Source of the DNA: Haliclona indistincta
Lineage: Eukaryota; Porifera; Demospongiae; Haplosclerida; Chalinidae
Assembly: GCA_964017065.1 (NCBI GenBank)
Contig: OZ024788.1
Coordinates: 5,348,887 to 5,412,886 of the forward strand
Direction: 5' to 3'
DNA: 64,000 nt
The notes under the pieces: model-generated
Told to the model about the DNA's origin: nothing
The model's database searches: none
Seen by the model: only the letters and a program-made list of their open reading frames with translations
Made by a program: the position numbers and the translations under genes
Shown: in pieces, positions 10,630-20,659 of the stretch
Layout of the letters: each line of letters begins with the position of its first letter
Position numbering within the stretch: position 1 is the stretch's first letter

Positions 10630-12467
10630 ATGTCTAAAACTGGAGGTTACGACTGCAACTTTGTCGAGCCTGTTCCCAGTTCGCTCACCTGTCCTGTGTG
10701 CTTGCTACCATTTCGTGATCCTCATCTTCTCGATTGCTGTGGCGCCAAGTATTGTGCTTCTTGTATCGGTCGTGTCAATGTATCCGGTCAGCCATGCCCA
10801 ATCTGCAAACAACCGTTCAGCTCGATAGTGGAGAAAAACGATCAGAAAAGAGTGCTGGGTTTGAAGGTTCACTGCTCGAATGAGGGCTGTGAGTGGATTG
10901 GAGAGCTGCGCCATCTTGCTCATCACGAGAGAGTAGATTGTGAGTGGGTATTAGTGGTGTGCTGTGGCAAGAGTGTTCCTCGTGTACAACTGGGAAAGCA
11001 TGAGTGCCCAGAACAGTTGCAGAGTTTTATGCGCAATGTAGAGGAACAATATAAGAAAGAGGTTGTATCGATACTGAACGAAGAACGCCAAAATGAATTT
11101 TCTACGTTGGTTTCAGTCTTTGAGACGAGGATAAAGTCAATTGAAGATCAGAGTTTACAGAAGCTACGAGTGGATCTTCATAAGATGCACAGAGATCACG
11201 TGATTCAGGTTGAGCGGTTGATTACTGATGCCAGCAGTAAAAATATGAGCAAACTTGAAGAAATGCTTGAAGAAGAAAGAGAAAAACGACGTCGAATCAA
11301 GAGAAAGACATTCTCATTACATAAAGGTCAGAATTGCATAGTTAATCAATGCATAGCCAGGATATAGGCCTATAAATATCATGTTTGAGTTTGCTTTTTT
11401 ATGTATACGTTTTTATAGCAATCAAATCTTTAAACCAACATCTGATGAAAGATCTGTACTACACTCTGCCAATTCTTGCTGGTATCGCTCTCTCTATTAT
11501 ATTGGGTCTTTTAGTGTATGGTCTTAGTAGCCTACTTGATCGGTTCAATCGTATCTACAGCCCAAATGTAGACGCTGACTGTGTCATCAAGCATCCTAAT
11601 ACACTATCCCATCTGTTCATCTGGTCACTTTATATCAGTCATCAAGTGTTCCACTGGTCAATGCTGTACTATGCTCAAAATTACCTCAAGCAATCCAGTC
11701 GCAAAATACACCCGTTTCACTACTGGATGGCGGGCATGAACCTGGTCTTTGTATTGCTACATCTGATACAGACCCATGTCACATATGATGGTCTAGTGTG
11801 CAGTCATTTAATTCACGATCATAGTCTGCTTTGGATCTTGTGGTTCATTTTGGCTTTGTCGATTCACATTGTAGAGAGTGACCGAAGAGGATTCTTTCTA
11901 TGTTATTCGTTCTTTCATTCACCAAAATTGGTCAAATTCGCTAAGAAAACACTTTGGTTGTTATTTTCTGCAGTCATACTGTTCAATTTCTGGAACTATC
12001 CGTTAGATGTGAATCATAATTCCGGTCTTGTAGTGCAAGTATTAGAGCTATTCTTCATAGCTTACAGCTGTCTCGCGCGAACATCATTTCACGAGAACAA
12101 GTACTGGTTGCTGTGGCTGGAAATTTCCGCAATGCAATTCGGGTATCCTGTTATTCTAAGATGGGTACCTATTCAAAAACTTGTACCTGTCTTGAGTATT
12201 TCCATCATTACAGCACTGACGTGTCTACTGACCATTGTGATTTCGAAACTTCACGAGCTCTCTTTTAGGAAACCTTTCAAAATGTTAATTGAATTTGTAC
12301 TGTTGGCTGGTCTTTGTTTTGTGTGTGATGAGATGGTGTTTATTAGCATTTTGTATTTCACCAATGTGCTCTTTTGTACACTGCTTTCCATAGTCTTCTC
12401 ACTCATATGCTTAATATTAAAACTCATGTATCCTTTTCTAGGATTATTAATGCGTTTATACAGGTAA
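10630..12467 (+). CDS. RING-like/TRAF zinc finger/coiled coil fused to polytopic membrane domain, copy 1
   Basis: Seen: exon 1 is 10630-11326 and exon 2 is 11419-12467. The 92-nt GT-AG intron is in phase, giving 581 residues. Residues of about 20-65 form a RING-like module (CPVC, then CCGAKYCASC, then CPICKQPF), followed by a TRAF-type zinc finger and an acidic/basic coiled coil to about residue 232. Exon 2 is an all-membrane domain of about nine to ten hydrophobic segments with conserved HQVFHWSMLYYAQ, FHYWMAGMN, THVTYDGL and ESDRRGFF motifs. Known: TRAF-type RING/zinc-finger proteins are ubiquitin ligases or adaptors in immune signalling. Inferred: a membrane-tethered TRAF-like protein. The RING lacks the usual histidine ligand (K in CGAKYC). 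The polytopic domain is not one that I can name. The stop at 12465-12467 overlaps an alternative GTAAAA donor, so a further exon cannot be excluded. Confidence 0.8.
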
Positions 12468-12621
12468 AATATTTTAATTCTTTGTACTGAATATTCACTT
12501 TTTGATACGCTACTTCTTTCCAAGTATTAGTGGGGGATAAGTATATACTTTGCACATAAAAATAGGCATGCATCCATCCTTTTACGCAGCCCTCCTACGC
12601 AAAAGGGTGGGGCTGGTAAGA

Positions 12622-12629
12622 TCACGTGA
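12622..12629. promoter_or_regulatory. TCACGTGA palindrome upstream of copy 2
   Basis: Same octamer, ending 7 nt before the ATG at 12637. Confidence 0.5.
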
Positions 12630-12636
12630 TTCAGCA

Positions 12637-14896
12637 ATGGCTGTTGTTACGCCCAAGGAGTTTGGAGGCTACAACTGCAACTTCGTCGAGCCTGTTCCCA
12701 GTTCGCTCACCTGTCCTGTGTGCTTGCTACCTTTTCGTGATCCTCATCTTCTCGACTGCTGTGGTGCCAAGTATTGTGCTTCTTGTATCGGTCGTGTCAA
12801 GACTACTGGTCACCGGCAATGTCCGATCTGCAAACAGCCGTTCAACTCGATAGTGGAGAAGAACGACCAGAGAAGAGTGCTGGGTTTGAAGGTTCACTGC
12901 TCGAATGAGGGCTGTAAGTGGATTGGAGAGTTGCGCCATCTTGTTAATCACGAGAAAGAACGCTGCGAGTGGGTGTTAATGGAGTGCCGGTACAAGTGTG
13001 GCATCAATGTTCCTCATACCAAGCTATCAAAACATGAGCAACAGTGTCCAGCACGGCTGCAGAGTTTCCTGCGTGATGCCGAGAAACGATATGAGAAAGA
13101 AATTGTGTCCATGAGAGAACGGCTGGAGGAGACACTTGGTAAAGAAGAAGCAAAATTGAAGAAAGAAATGGCTGTTGTTCGAGACAAGCTGATCAAGTTT
13201 ACTGAAGAGGGAGATGTAAGAGAGAGTATGAGAGAATTACTCCGTGAAGATCAAAAGAGGCAGCAAAAGGAATTATTGGCTATTATGCAACTGCGAGAAG
13301 ATCGAATTTGTCGCACATTGGTTGCAAACATACAGACAAGTATTAAAGCTGTTCATGAACAGAGACATAAATTGAGAAGTGACCTTGAGAAGATGCACAA
13401 AGATCATGTGAGCCAGGTGAAGCAATTGCTAGCTGAACATTCCCGTAGCAAAAAAACTAACGAAATTGAAGCATTTTTGAAAGAGGAAAGGAAAAGACAA
13501 CAGAATGAGCTAGAAGCAGCTCTTGCTGTTCACAGAAGACAAATTGAAGAGATGATTGAGAAAAAGAAGAAAGGTATGCAAGAAGATAGCACTGCATGTG
13601 TTCATACATGTGCTAACTAAAGTACAATTGTTTGGTGCTTAAAAACATTAAGAAGTAAGCTACGTAAAAGCTGTGGTTTATTAGTGAAAATTAATTAATT
13701 ATACAGTACGTGGATATCACTTCTGTTTATTTTACGTCGTATGAAATAACGATGCAAGATCATAAACATTACACGCTTTCAAACAGAATAATACTTATAA
13801 TTTTATATCAAAACATTTTTCCTCTACAGACAACATTATCCATCAATTCATCAAGTTATGTCCCGTGAATGAGATTTACAACGTGTTACCACTTCTTATT
13901 GGTGTTGTCATCATCTGCATTCTGTTCGGTCTATTACTATACTTTTTCAGTGGATTTCTTGATAAATTTCAACGTTTCTCCTACAAAGAGGTTATGATTC
14001 TCAAGCACCAAGGTACATGGTCCTGTGTATTAGTCTGGTCATTGTACATCTGTCATCAAGTGTTCAACTGGTCTATGTTATTTTATGCTCAGTTTTATCT
14101 TGAAACCAGTCACAAACTGCAGCCATTTCACTACTGGATGGCTGGCGTGAACCTTCTCTTTGTGCAGCTCCATCTCGCTCAGTCTCATATCACATATGAC
14201 GGCCTAGCTTGCAAAGCTCCTTTTGGTACCTCAGAGTCTCTGTTCTATTTGTCTATTTTTATTCACATCGCAGAGAGTGACCGAAGAGGCCTGTTCTTCT
14301 ACGGGTCGTTTTATTCTTCATCCGGATTAGTGAAGCTTGCTAAAATGATTCTTCCATTCTTTTTCTCAACAGTTATCTTGTTCAGTTTCTGGCATCATCC
14401 TTTGGAAGCAACTATTCCTCTTCTAGTTAGGCTGGTCTTTGAGCTGATCTTTATCGTATACAGCTGTCTCATAAAAACTCCATATTTTGAAAACAAGTAC
14501 TGGATGCTGTTTCTGGAGTTGCTAGTAAATGCTTTTATTGTATCTTTCGAATTTCAAAATTCACATCTATATGATACAGTTATGTCATTCATATTCGTGT
14601 GTCAACTGGTGTTTGTGGTCTCGAGAATGCACCGACTGCCGATAAGGAAAAACTTCAAGATGGTCTTCGACTTTGTGGTGATAGTTTGCTTTTTCTGTGT
14701 GTACACACAAGTTGGTTTCACCAATGGTGTGTCAGTAGTGATTTTGTACTACACCAATGTCGTCACAGTGACAGGACTAGTGTTAGTAATAAAATTAATA
14801 AGTTTTCTTATTAATTATTTTATCTGTAACTATTACTATTCTTTAGTATCTCTTATGGTTTTTTTCACTAAGTTGATAAACTTCATTTTTTCATAG
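12637..14896 (+). CDS. RING-like/TRAF zinc finger/coiled coil fused to polytopic membrane domain, copy 2
   Basis: Seen: exon 1 is 12637-13573 and exon 2 is 13830-14896, joined in phase 1 over a 256-nt intron to give 667 residues. The RING-like and zinc-finger part is nearly the same as copy 1 and includes CCGAKYCASC. A second zinc finger (CRYKCGINVPHTKLSKHEQQC) is better preserved than in copy 1. The coiled coil is about 100 residues longer and charged (repeated K/E/R heptads). The membrane exon keeps the FHYWMAGVN, SHITYDGLA, ESDRRGLF and ENKYWMLFLE motifs. The start was chosen at the ATG after the TCACGTGA element, matching copies 1 and 3. Likely the best-preserved member of the trio. Confidence 0.83.
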
Positions 14897-15251
14897 TACA
14901 AACACTACATTGTAAATGCTCAGTTTGCTATACATATCATTTTTTATTGATTGTTGTACTGAAAATAACAGCATCATTCAATTGCAATAAAAACAAACTA
15001 CTCTAACTTGTTAATCAAATGCAACAAACAAATTAAATTATCAATAATTTGTTTTTCTACGTCAACCTAGCTGATGGTCTAATTTCGCATGAGCTAAAAA
15101 TCTAATGTAAATAGACTATGTATCTGTTTGTATCCTTAAATTCTTACTGAAGTACAGTACTGCTCTGAGTGAGTTTTGTCCACGAGCTGACTGACAGTCG
15201 ATTGTGTAGATATCTGCATGCCCTCCTCCCCTAGCTAGGTGGGGCTGAGGA

Positions 15252-15259
15252 TCACGTGA
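15252..15259. promoter_or_regulatory. TCACGTGA palindrome upstream of copy 3
   Basis: Same octamer, ending 12 nt before the ATG at 15272. It is retained although the gene downstream is broken. Confidence 0.45.
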
Positions 15260-15271
15260 TAGTAGCAAGAC

Positions 15272-16698
15272 ATGGCTTCTGCTAGCACTGCTACGCCCCA
15301 GGAGTCTGAAGGATACAACTGTAAGTTCGTCGAGCCTGTTCCCAGTTCGCTCACCTGTCTTGTGTGCTTGCTACCTTTTCGTGATCCTCATCTTCTCGAT
15401 TGCTGTGGTGCCAAGTATTGTGCTTCTTGCATCTGTCGTGTCAAGACTACTGGTCACCGGCAATGCCCGATCTGCAAGCAACCATTCAACTCGATAGTGG
15501 AGAAGAACGATCAGAGAAGAGTGCAGGGTTTGAAGGTTCACTGCTCGAATGAGGGCTGTGAGTGGATTGGAGAGCTGCGCCATCTTGCTAACCACGAGAG
15601 AGATGATTGTGAGTGGGTGTCAGTAGAGTGCTGCAGCCACAGTAGAGGTACGCTGAGTCATAAATATAGCAAAAGATGAGATGTCTTGTGTTTGTTTGTC
15701 ACTGTAGGAAACATTACACATCAAATCATCAAGCTAATATGCCCAGCGAACGAGGTTTACAACACATTACCATTTCTTGTTGGTGTTTTCATCTCTACTT
15801 TAGTTGCTCTGTTGGTGCACTCTCTCAGTGGATTTCTCGATAAGTTTCCACGTGTTTTCAAAGATCATTTTTATGACATTAAGATTCTCAAGCATCCAGA
15901 CTCATGGTCTTGTTCACTTGTCTGGTCATTGTATATCTGTCATCAAGTGTTCCACTGGTCAATGCTGTTTTATGCTTGATGCTATCTTAGAACAAGTCAC
16001 AAACTGCAGCTGTTTCACTACTGGATGGCTGGCGTGAACTTATCTTTATCCTCCTCCATCTTGCTCAAACTCATCTCACTTATGGCGGTCTGGCTTGCAA
16101 TAAAAATGACGCTTTCTTGCATGTGCTGTTCTTGTCTGTACTTATTCACATTGCAGAGAGTGATCAAAGAGGCTTGTTTTTCTGCAATTCTTTTTACTCA
16201 GCATCGTCTAGACTGAGGAAGCTTGCTAAAGAGTTTCTCCCATTCTACTTCTCTATGGTCATCTTGTTCAGTTTCTGGCATCATCCTTTGGACGGAAATC
16301 CCGTTCTTATAGCTAGACTGGTCTTTGAGCTCATCTTCATTGTCTACAGTTGTCTCGTAAGAACACTATTATTTGAAAACAAGTACTGGATGCTGTTTCT
16401 GGAGTTGCTAATACTTGGTTTCATGACGCTACTATTAGATTTGCCTGATTTACGTATGGTTGTTGTACCATTGTTATTCGTGTCTCAACTGGTGTTTGTA
16501 ATCTCAGCAATGCACAAGCTACCAGTGAGGAAAGCTTTCAAGATGGCTATCGATTTAGTGGTGATAGTTTGTTTATCATTCGTGTACACACAAACAGGTT
16601 ACTCTGAAGGCGTACCAATACTAATTTTCTACTATCTGAATGTCATTTTAGTGACAGGGCTATTGTTAATAACTAATAATGTTTGCAAGTGTTTATAA
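15272..16698 (+). pseudogene. RING-like/polytopic membrane gene copy 3, broken
   Basis: Exon 1 (15272-15647) carries the RING-like module and the first zinc finger, then a phase-1 donor. The coiled coil present in copies 1 and 2 is absent. The membrane exon starts at 15708, in phase. Its frame meets a TGA at 15977-15979 where copies 1 and 2 have CAG (glutamine of FYAQ). A one-base deletion near 16040 (AACTTATC against AACCTTCTC in copy 2) then shifts the frame. The reading resumes in another frame from about 16117 to 16698 with the ESDQRGLFF and ENKYWMLFLE motifs intact. It could still make a short soluble RING-zinc-finger protein of about 125 residues plus part of the membrane domain, but the full architecture is lost. 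Confidence 0.82.
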
Positions 16699-16740
16699 CT
16701 ATTTGATTACACATTGTGATTATGATCATGTTTGTTACAG

Positions 16741-18294
16741 TTACTTCTTAGTTGAAATCTTTCGTACTTGTAGTTTGCGTCGCTTGTTCGATGCAGCAAT
16801 CCTTTTCTTCTTCAATAGTTCGGCATTGCTCTGAGTCTTTTTAACATCTCTTTTCTTTGTCTGCTGGTACTCATGAATCTTTCGTATTGAGTGAGCATGC
16901 ACCCTTGCTACTTGCCTGTAGAAGACAGTGCTAGGAATCTGCTCGTCAATCAACTGCCAGCCAGTACAGCCCATTTGATGCCCAGCCACGATTCTGACAA
17001 CTGGTGTGGAAGGTGGGTCATCAGCTGACTCATCTTTCTTGGTGCTTATTTGAGTCACTGGAGAGTCAGACTTGACCTTTGCTGCTGTTTTGTCATTTTG
17101 TGCTGTTTTCTGAGTTTGCGATGGTCCCTTCTTCTGAACAACCCGCTTCACAGTGACTGATTGCGGTGTAGCTGGACAACTCTGAGAAGTAGCAACAGTT
17201 ACTGCTTTATTATTGTGACTTTGGATTTTCTCAGCAACAGTTTTTGAATTTTTATTTTGTGCTGTCTTTTTCGTCTGAACGGCTTCAGTAGAAACATTAG
17301 GAGTTGATGAAGATTGAGAGTTTTGCTGTGAAGGAATTTTATCCTTTCTCTCTGCTGCAGTTAGTGTCTTGGTGATTTGCGAAGCTCTTTTTCTTGAAAC
17401 TGCCATGGTTGGAGCAACTTTAGTTAATGACAAAGCTGCTGGTTGATTGCGGACAGCTAATGTATTTCCGGAGTCTTCTTTCCTTATAGTACTAGGCGTA
17501 CTATTATTTTCAATCTTTGAAGTAGTATTAGTTGGAGAGTCTTTACATGTTGGTGTGGATGAAAGTTCACTAGATCTTTTATCATTTTGTTCTACTGCTG
17601 TTTTTCTAGGCCTTGAAGCTGCATTAGCAGGTTGGTTTACAGCTTGTTCACTTCTGTTTTGTGGTCCTCTTTTTCTAGATTTTGAAGCAACCTCATTACT
17701 GACAACAGTTTTAGCCGATGACAATTCAGACGGAATTTCAACGTTACTTTGTGTTACTGTCTTTTTAGACCTTGATGTGATGCCAGCTACTGAGCCTTTT
17801 TCCGGTGGTGCAGGTTGAGTTGAAGATAGTTTTTCACTGTCGTTTTGTGCAGCTGTCTCAGTCTTGGATCTTGAAGTGACATTGACTAACACTTTTAGAG
17901 ATGATACAGGTTGATTTGTGGCGGCAACCATGTTTGGCTCTACTTCTGTTGTTGACTTATCACATTGCGGTGTTTTCTTTTTTGAAGAGACTTTAGTTGT
18001 GCCAGCAGGTGTGCCGGTTGCAGGACATCCACCTCGTGAAGGTGCTCTTTTGTTGATGCATTTCCTTTTGTCCCTCTCGATCTCAAAAGAAACTTCATCA
18101 GCAGTGAAGTAGTCATCGGACAAAACAGACTCGTTGATTTGTGAAGGTGCAACGGAACTACTTCTTGGCTCCGGGGTTTGACTCGACCCAGTCGGCGATC
18201 TACTTGTCCTCGACTCAGTACGAGCTCGAGCGTTTTCATGCGGTGAGTATGTTCGGAGTACCCTACGTGCGATACGTCTCAGGAGAGCTCTCAT
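16741..18294 (-). CDS. Lys/Ser/Thr-rich low-complexity protein, unrecognised
   Basis: A single 517-residue frame starting at an ATG (MRALLRRIARRVLRTY). Most of the protein is low-complexity and rich in S, T, K, P, N and Q, with recurring SRSKKT/SRKRxxQ-type motifs spaced through residues 130-330. The last 100 residues look more ordered (VVRIVAGHQMGCTGWQLIDE, then a helix-prone basic tail ending RKLQVRKISTKK). The basic clusters suggest nuclear or chromatin association (inference). I do not recognise a family. It is convergent with RING copy 3, whose 3' end lies 40 nt away. Confidence 0.65.
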   Translation of the reverse strand: MRALLRRIARRVLRTYSPHENARARTESRTSRSPTGSSQTPEPRSSSVAPSQINESVLSDDYFTADEVSFEIERDKRKCINKRAPSRGGCPATGTPAGTTKVSSKKKTPQCDKSTTEVEPNMVAATNQPVSSLKVLVNVTSRSKTETAAQNDSEKLSSTQPAPPEKGSVAGITSRSKKTVTQSNVEIPSELSSAKTVVSNEVASKSRKRGPQNRSEQAVNQPANAASRPRKTAVEQNDKRSSELSSTPTCKDSPTNTTSKIENNSTPSTIRKEDSGNTLAVRNQPAALSLTKVAPTMAVSRKRASQITKTLTAAERKDKIPSQQNSQSSSTPNVSTEAVQTKKTAQNKNSKTVAEKIQSHNNKAVTVATSQSCPATPQSVTVKRVVQKKGPSQTQKTAQNDKTAAKVKSDSPVTQISTKKDESADDPPSTPVVRIVAGHQMGCTGWQLIDEQIPSTVFYRQVARVHAHSIRKIHEYQQTKKRDVKKTQSNAELLKKKRIAASNKRRKLQVRKISTKK

Positions 18295-18417
18295 GTTTCT
18301 TGTGACTGCTGCTGATCACCATCGCCAAATGCAGTTTTCAAACAGCAACAACACATGATAAAACGGGCATGCACTACGGAGTTTCTAAGCAACCATTTTG
18401 AGCAATCTATCCGATAC

Positions 18418-18433
18418 GTGCGCGCGCGCGCGT
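18418..18433. repeat. alternating CG/GT tract upstream of the Lys-rich gene
   Basis: A short run of alternating purine-pyrimidine (mostly CG) of about 16 nt, in the presumed promoter between the Lys-rich gene and the end of the FEM1-like gene. Such tracts can adopt Z-DNA; function here is inference. Confidence 0.4.
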
Positions 18434-18514
18434 CCCAAATGCGAGCGAGCGTGTGTTCCAGCAAATCTGAAGCTAAAACAATACAGAGAAAAACAATCAA
18501 GTTGATAGCATACA

Positions 18515-20497
18515 CTACATCAGATGGTAACGGCCTCTCTCTAGCATTGGCGGAGCATGATCCTTGTCATGTAGTTGAATGAAGTCTTTTATGGATGAAG
18601 GTAAATCAAGAAATAAGTAAGGAAACTTTTCAGCTACAATCTTTCTAGCTGCATAGCAGGCTAGTGACAAGGGAACTGAACAATCACTGTTGAAGTTCAA
18701 GGCATCATAGGCACTTCCTCCAAAGCTGTTTACAGCATCTGGATGAGCTCCGTAAGAGACAAAGAGCTCAAAGAGAAGACGACCTTTAACACTATGAATG
18801 GGTCTCCTTCCGAAGTTGTCCATCATGTTTATTGCTTCATCTGCGCCCCATTTCAACAAGCTATCGATGAGTAGAATGTCTTGCAGGTGAGACGAGAGGA
18901 TCTTAAGATCAGTTAACGCTAAATCAACCCTCACCAGTTCAAGATGCAAGAGAGTAGTTTGATCAATGTAGAGGTGATTGGCTACGAATTTCTCTCCAAG
19001 AGCTCGACATTCAATCACACGCTCATTCTTCCTGCTCTTGTCAGTCTCTGACTCAATTGAAGACAACCACAGAGAAAACAGACGTAGACCACAAGTAACA
19101 AATTTCCAACTTGGAATTTTGACAGAACTCTGAACAGCGTAAATGTAAAGAGCTCGATTCAAACAATCAATATGCCTATCAAATTGTGGTAGATAGCCTT
19201 CATTTATTAGCCGAACAATTGATCTTATAACCCAGAAATGTAATCTCGCCAAGGCATTTAACATTTCTTCAAAAAAATCCTGCTGTAGGTACAATAAAAG
19301 ACGCTCACAGTGCGATATGATTGATTCAAGTGCATTGACCGTAAGAGCCTCACCCTCCGGATATTTCTTAGCAGTAATGAAGATAGCTGCTATCTTGAAA
19401 TATGATTTAAAGGCAATAGTTATAGTGCTTTTAATCCCAATACATCGCTCTTCAACAAGAAGACACTGGTAATACAAACTTTCTGTCATAAACTCAGGTG
19501 TTCCCCACAAAGCTCTTAGTTCTTCTCGATTCTTGATTTCTTGACGATAACCAAACACCTTATGTGGTTCAGGGTAGATCACAGTTACATTACTTTCTTC
19601 TCGAAGCCTCAGCCCAAATTCTATATTCGCTTTCAACAAGTCAAGACCTCGTTTAAAGATACTATGCATCGCTAGCAATAGAATTGCATCAGATTTGCAA
19701 GCTTTGGGGCAATCATCTCTGTTAATGAAAAGATCAACTGCAAGTGTATGGTTGTTCGCAGCTGCCAAAAACAATGGACAGGGAACATAGTCTTTATCAC
19801 GAGGATTAGCAACTGCGAACAATGGTGAGACACCGCTTTTGAAAAGAGCTGTAATAATGGGACCGTGACCCTTATCAGCAGCAATATGCATAGCAGTGTA
19901 GCCAATGATGTCCACTTGAACACTGCTAGCACCAGATTCGAGTAAAAACTCCATTGCCTCAAGTCGATTCTCTCCAGCCGCTATCCACAATGCGTTTCTT
20001 CCAAGTAGGTTCAATTGGTTGATGTCAGCACCATTCATGATCAGAAAATTCAAAACATTTACGTTACCAAGCTCTGATGCAATGTGTAGTGGTGTGCATC
20101 CACTACGAGAGGCCTTGCAAACATCTGCCCCACGAGAGATAAGGAACTTTACCACATCATTGTGACTGCCCAGTATGGCTGCAAAAAGACCAGTAGCATC
20201 ATGTACATTTTTGTCGTCCTTTTGAGCCCGCACAATACTCATCTCATAGTTGATGTCGATAATGTCAGCAAAGTTGTCCAGAAAGTACAGGACTACATTC
20301 AAGTGACCTTGTTGAGCAGCTAGTACTAGAGGTGACTTACGAGGCGACTCAGGACAGAATGTAAGCCGACCAAACGAACTCTTGTCTTCTTGATTGATAA
20401 GTTTCTCCAACTGAACTAAGTTACCTTTCTTCGAAAGATCACACAGCTCCTCGTACGTAGTCTCGTCAAACCGATAAGATGGCTTTGTCTCCACCAT
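18515..20497 (-). CDS. FEM1-like ankyrin-repeat protein, copy A
   Basis: An intronless 660-residue frame from an ATG at 20497. Residues of about 50-260 hold ankyrin repeats (SPLVLAAQQGHLNVVLYFLD, GCTPLHIASELGNVNVLNFL, GYTAMHIAADKGHGPIITAL). A helical middle follows with a region resembling the FEM1 YGxxxE...EELxAL...MxSLxxxERxxG pattern (FGYRQEIKNREELRALWGTP, then LLVEERCIG). C-terminal ankyrin repeats occur around residues 540-620 (LLKWGADEAINMMDNFGRRPIHSV, VSYGAHPDAVNSFGGSAYDAL). Known: FEM1 proteins are substrate receptors of CUL2 ubiquitin ligases that read C-terminal degrons. Inferred: a divergent FEM1 relative. The degron pocket residues cannot be checked here. Tandem with copy B. Confidence 0.78.
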   Translation of the reverse strand: MVETKPSYRFDETTYEELCDLSKKGNLVQLEKLINQEDKSSFGRLTFCPESPRKSPLVLAAQQGHLNVVLYFLDNFADIIDINYEMSIVRAQKDDKNVHDATGLFAAILGSHNDVVKFLISRGADVCKASRSGCTPLHIASELGNVNVLNFLIMNGADINQLNLLGRNALWIAAGENRLEAMEFLLESGASSVQVDIIGYTAMHIAADKGHGPIITALFKSGVSPLFAVANPRDKDYVPCPLFLAAANNHTLAVDLFINRDDCPKACKSDAILLLAMHSIFKRGLDLLKANIEFGLRLREESNVTVIYPEPHKVFGYRQEIKNREELRALWGTPEFMTESLYYQCLLVEERCIGIKSTITIAFKSYFKIAAIFITAKKYPEGEALTVNALESIISHCERLLLYLQQDFFEEMLNALARLHFWVIRSIVRLINEGYLPQFDRHIDCLNRALYIYAVQSSVKIPSWKFVTCGLRLFSLWLSSIESETDKSRKNERVIECRALGEKFVANHLYIDQTTLLHLELVRVDLALTDLKILSSHLQDILLIDSLLKWGADEAINMMDNFGRRPIHSVKGRLLFELFVSYGAHPDAVNSFGGSAYDALNFNSDCSVPLSLACYAARKIVAEKFPYLFLDLPSSIKDFIQLHDKDHAPPMLERGRYHLM

Positions 20498-20659
20498 GGC
20501 TACGGTTCGTATGATCGAAGATTTATAGGACCATTGGGGCGGAGATCAGGAATGCAAGTGGGCGGGGCTGCAATAATAAATTTTAGCACGTTTGAATGCT
20601 GAATGTAAAAAATTAATACAAGTAAATCACAATTAACCTTGCTTGTTCAATAAATTGTT

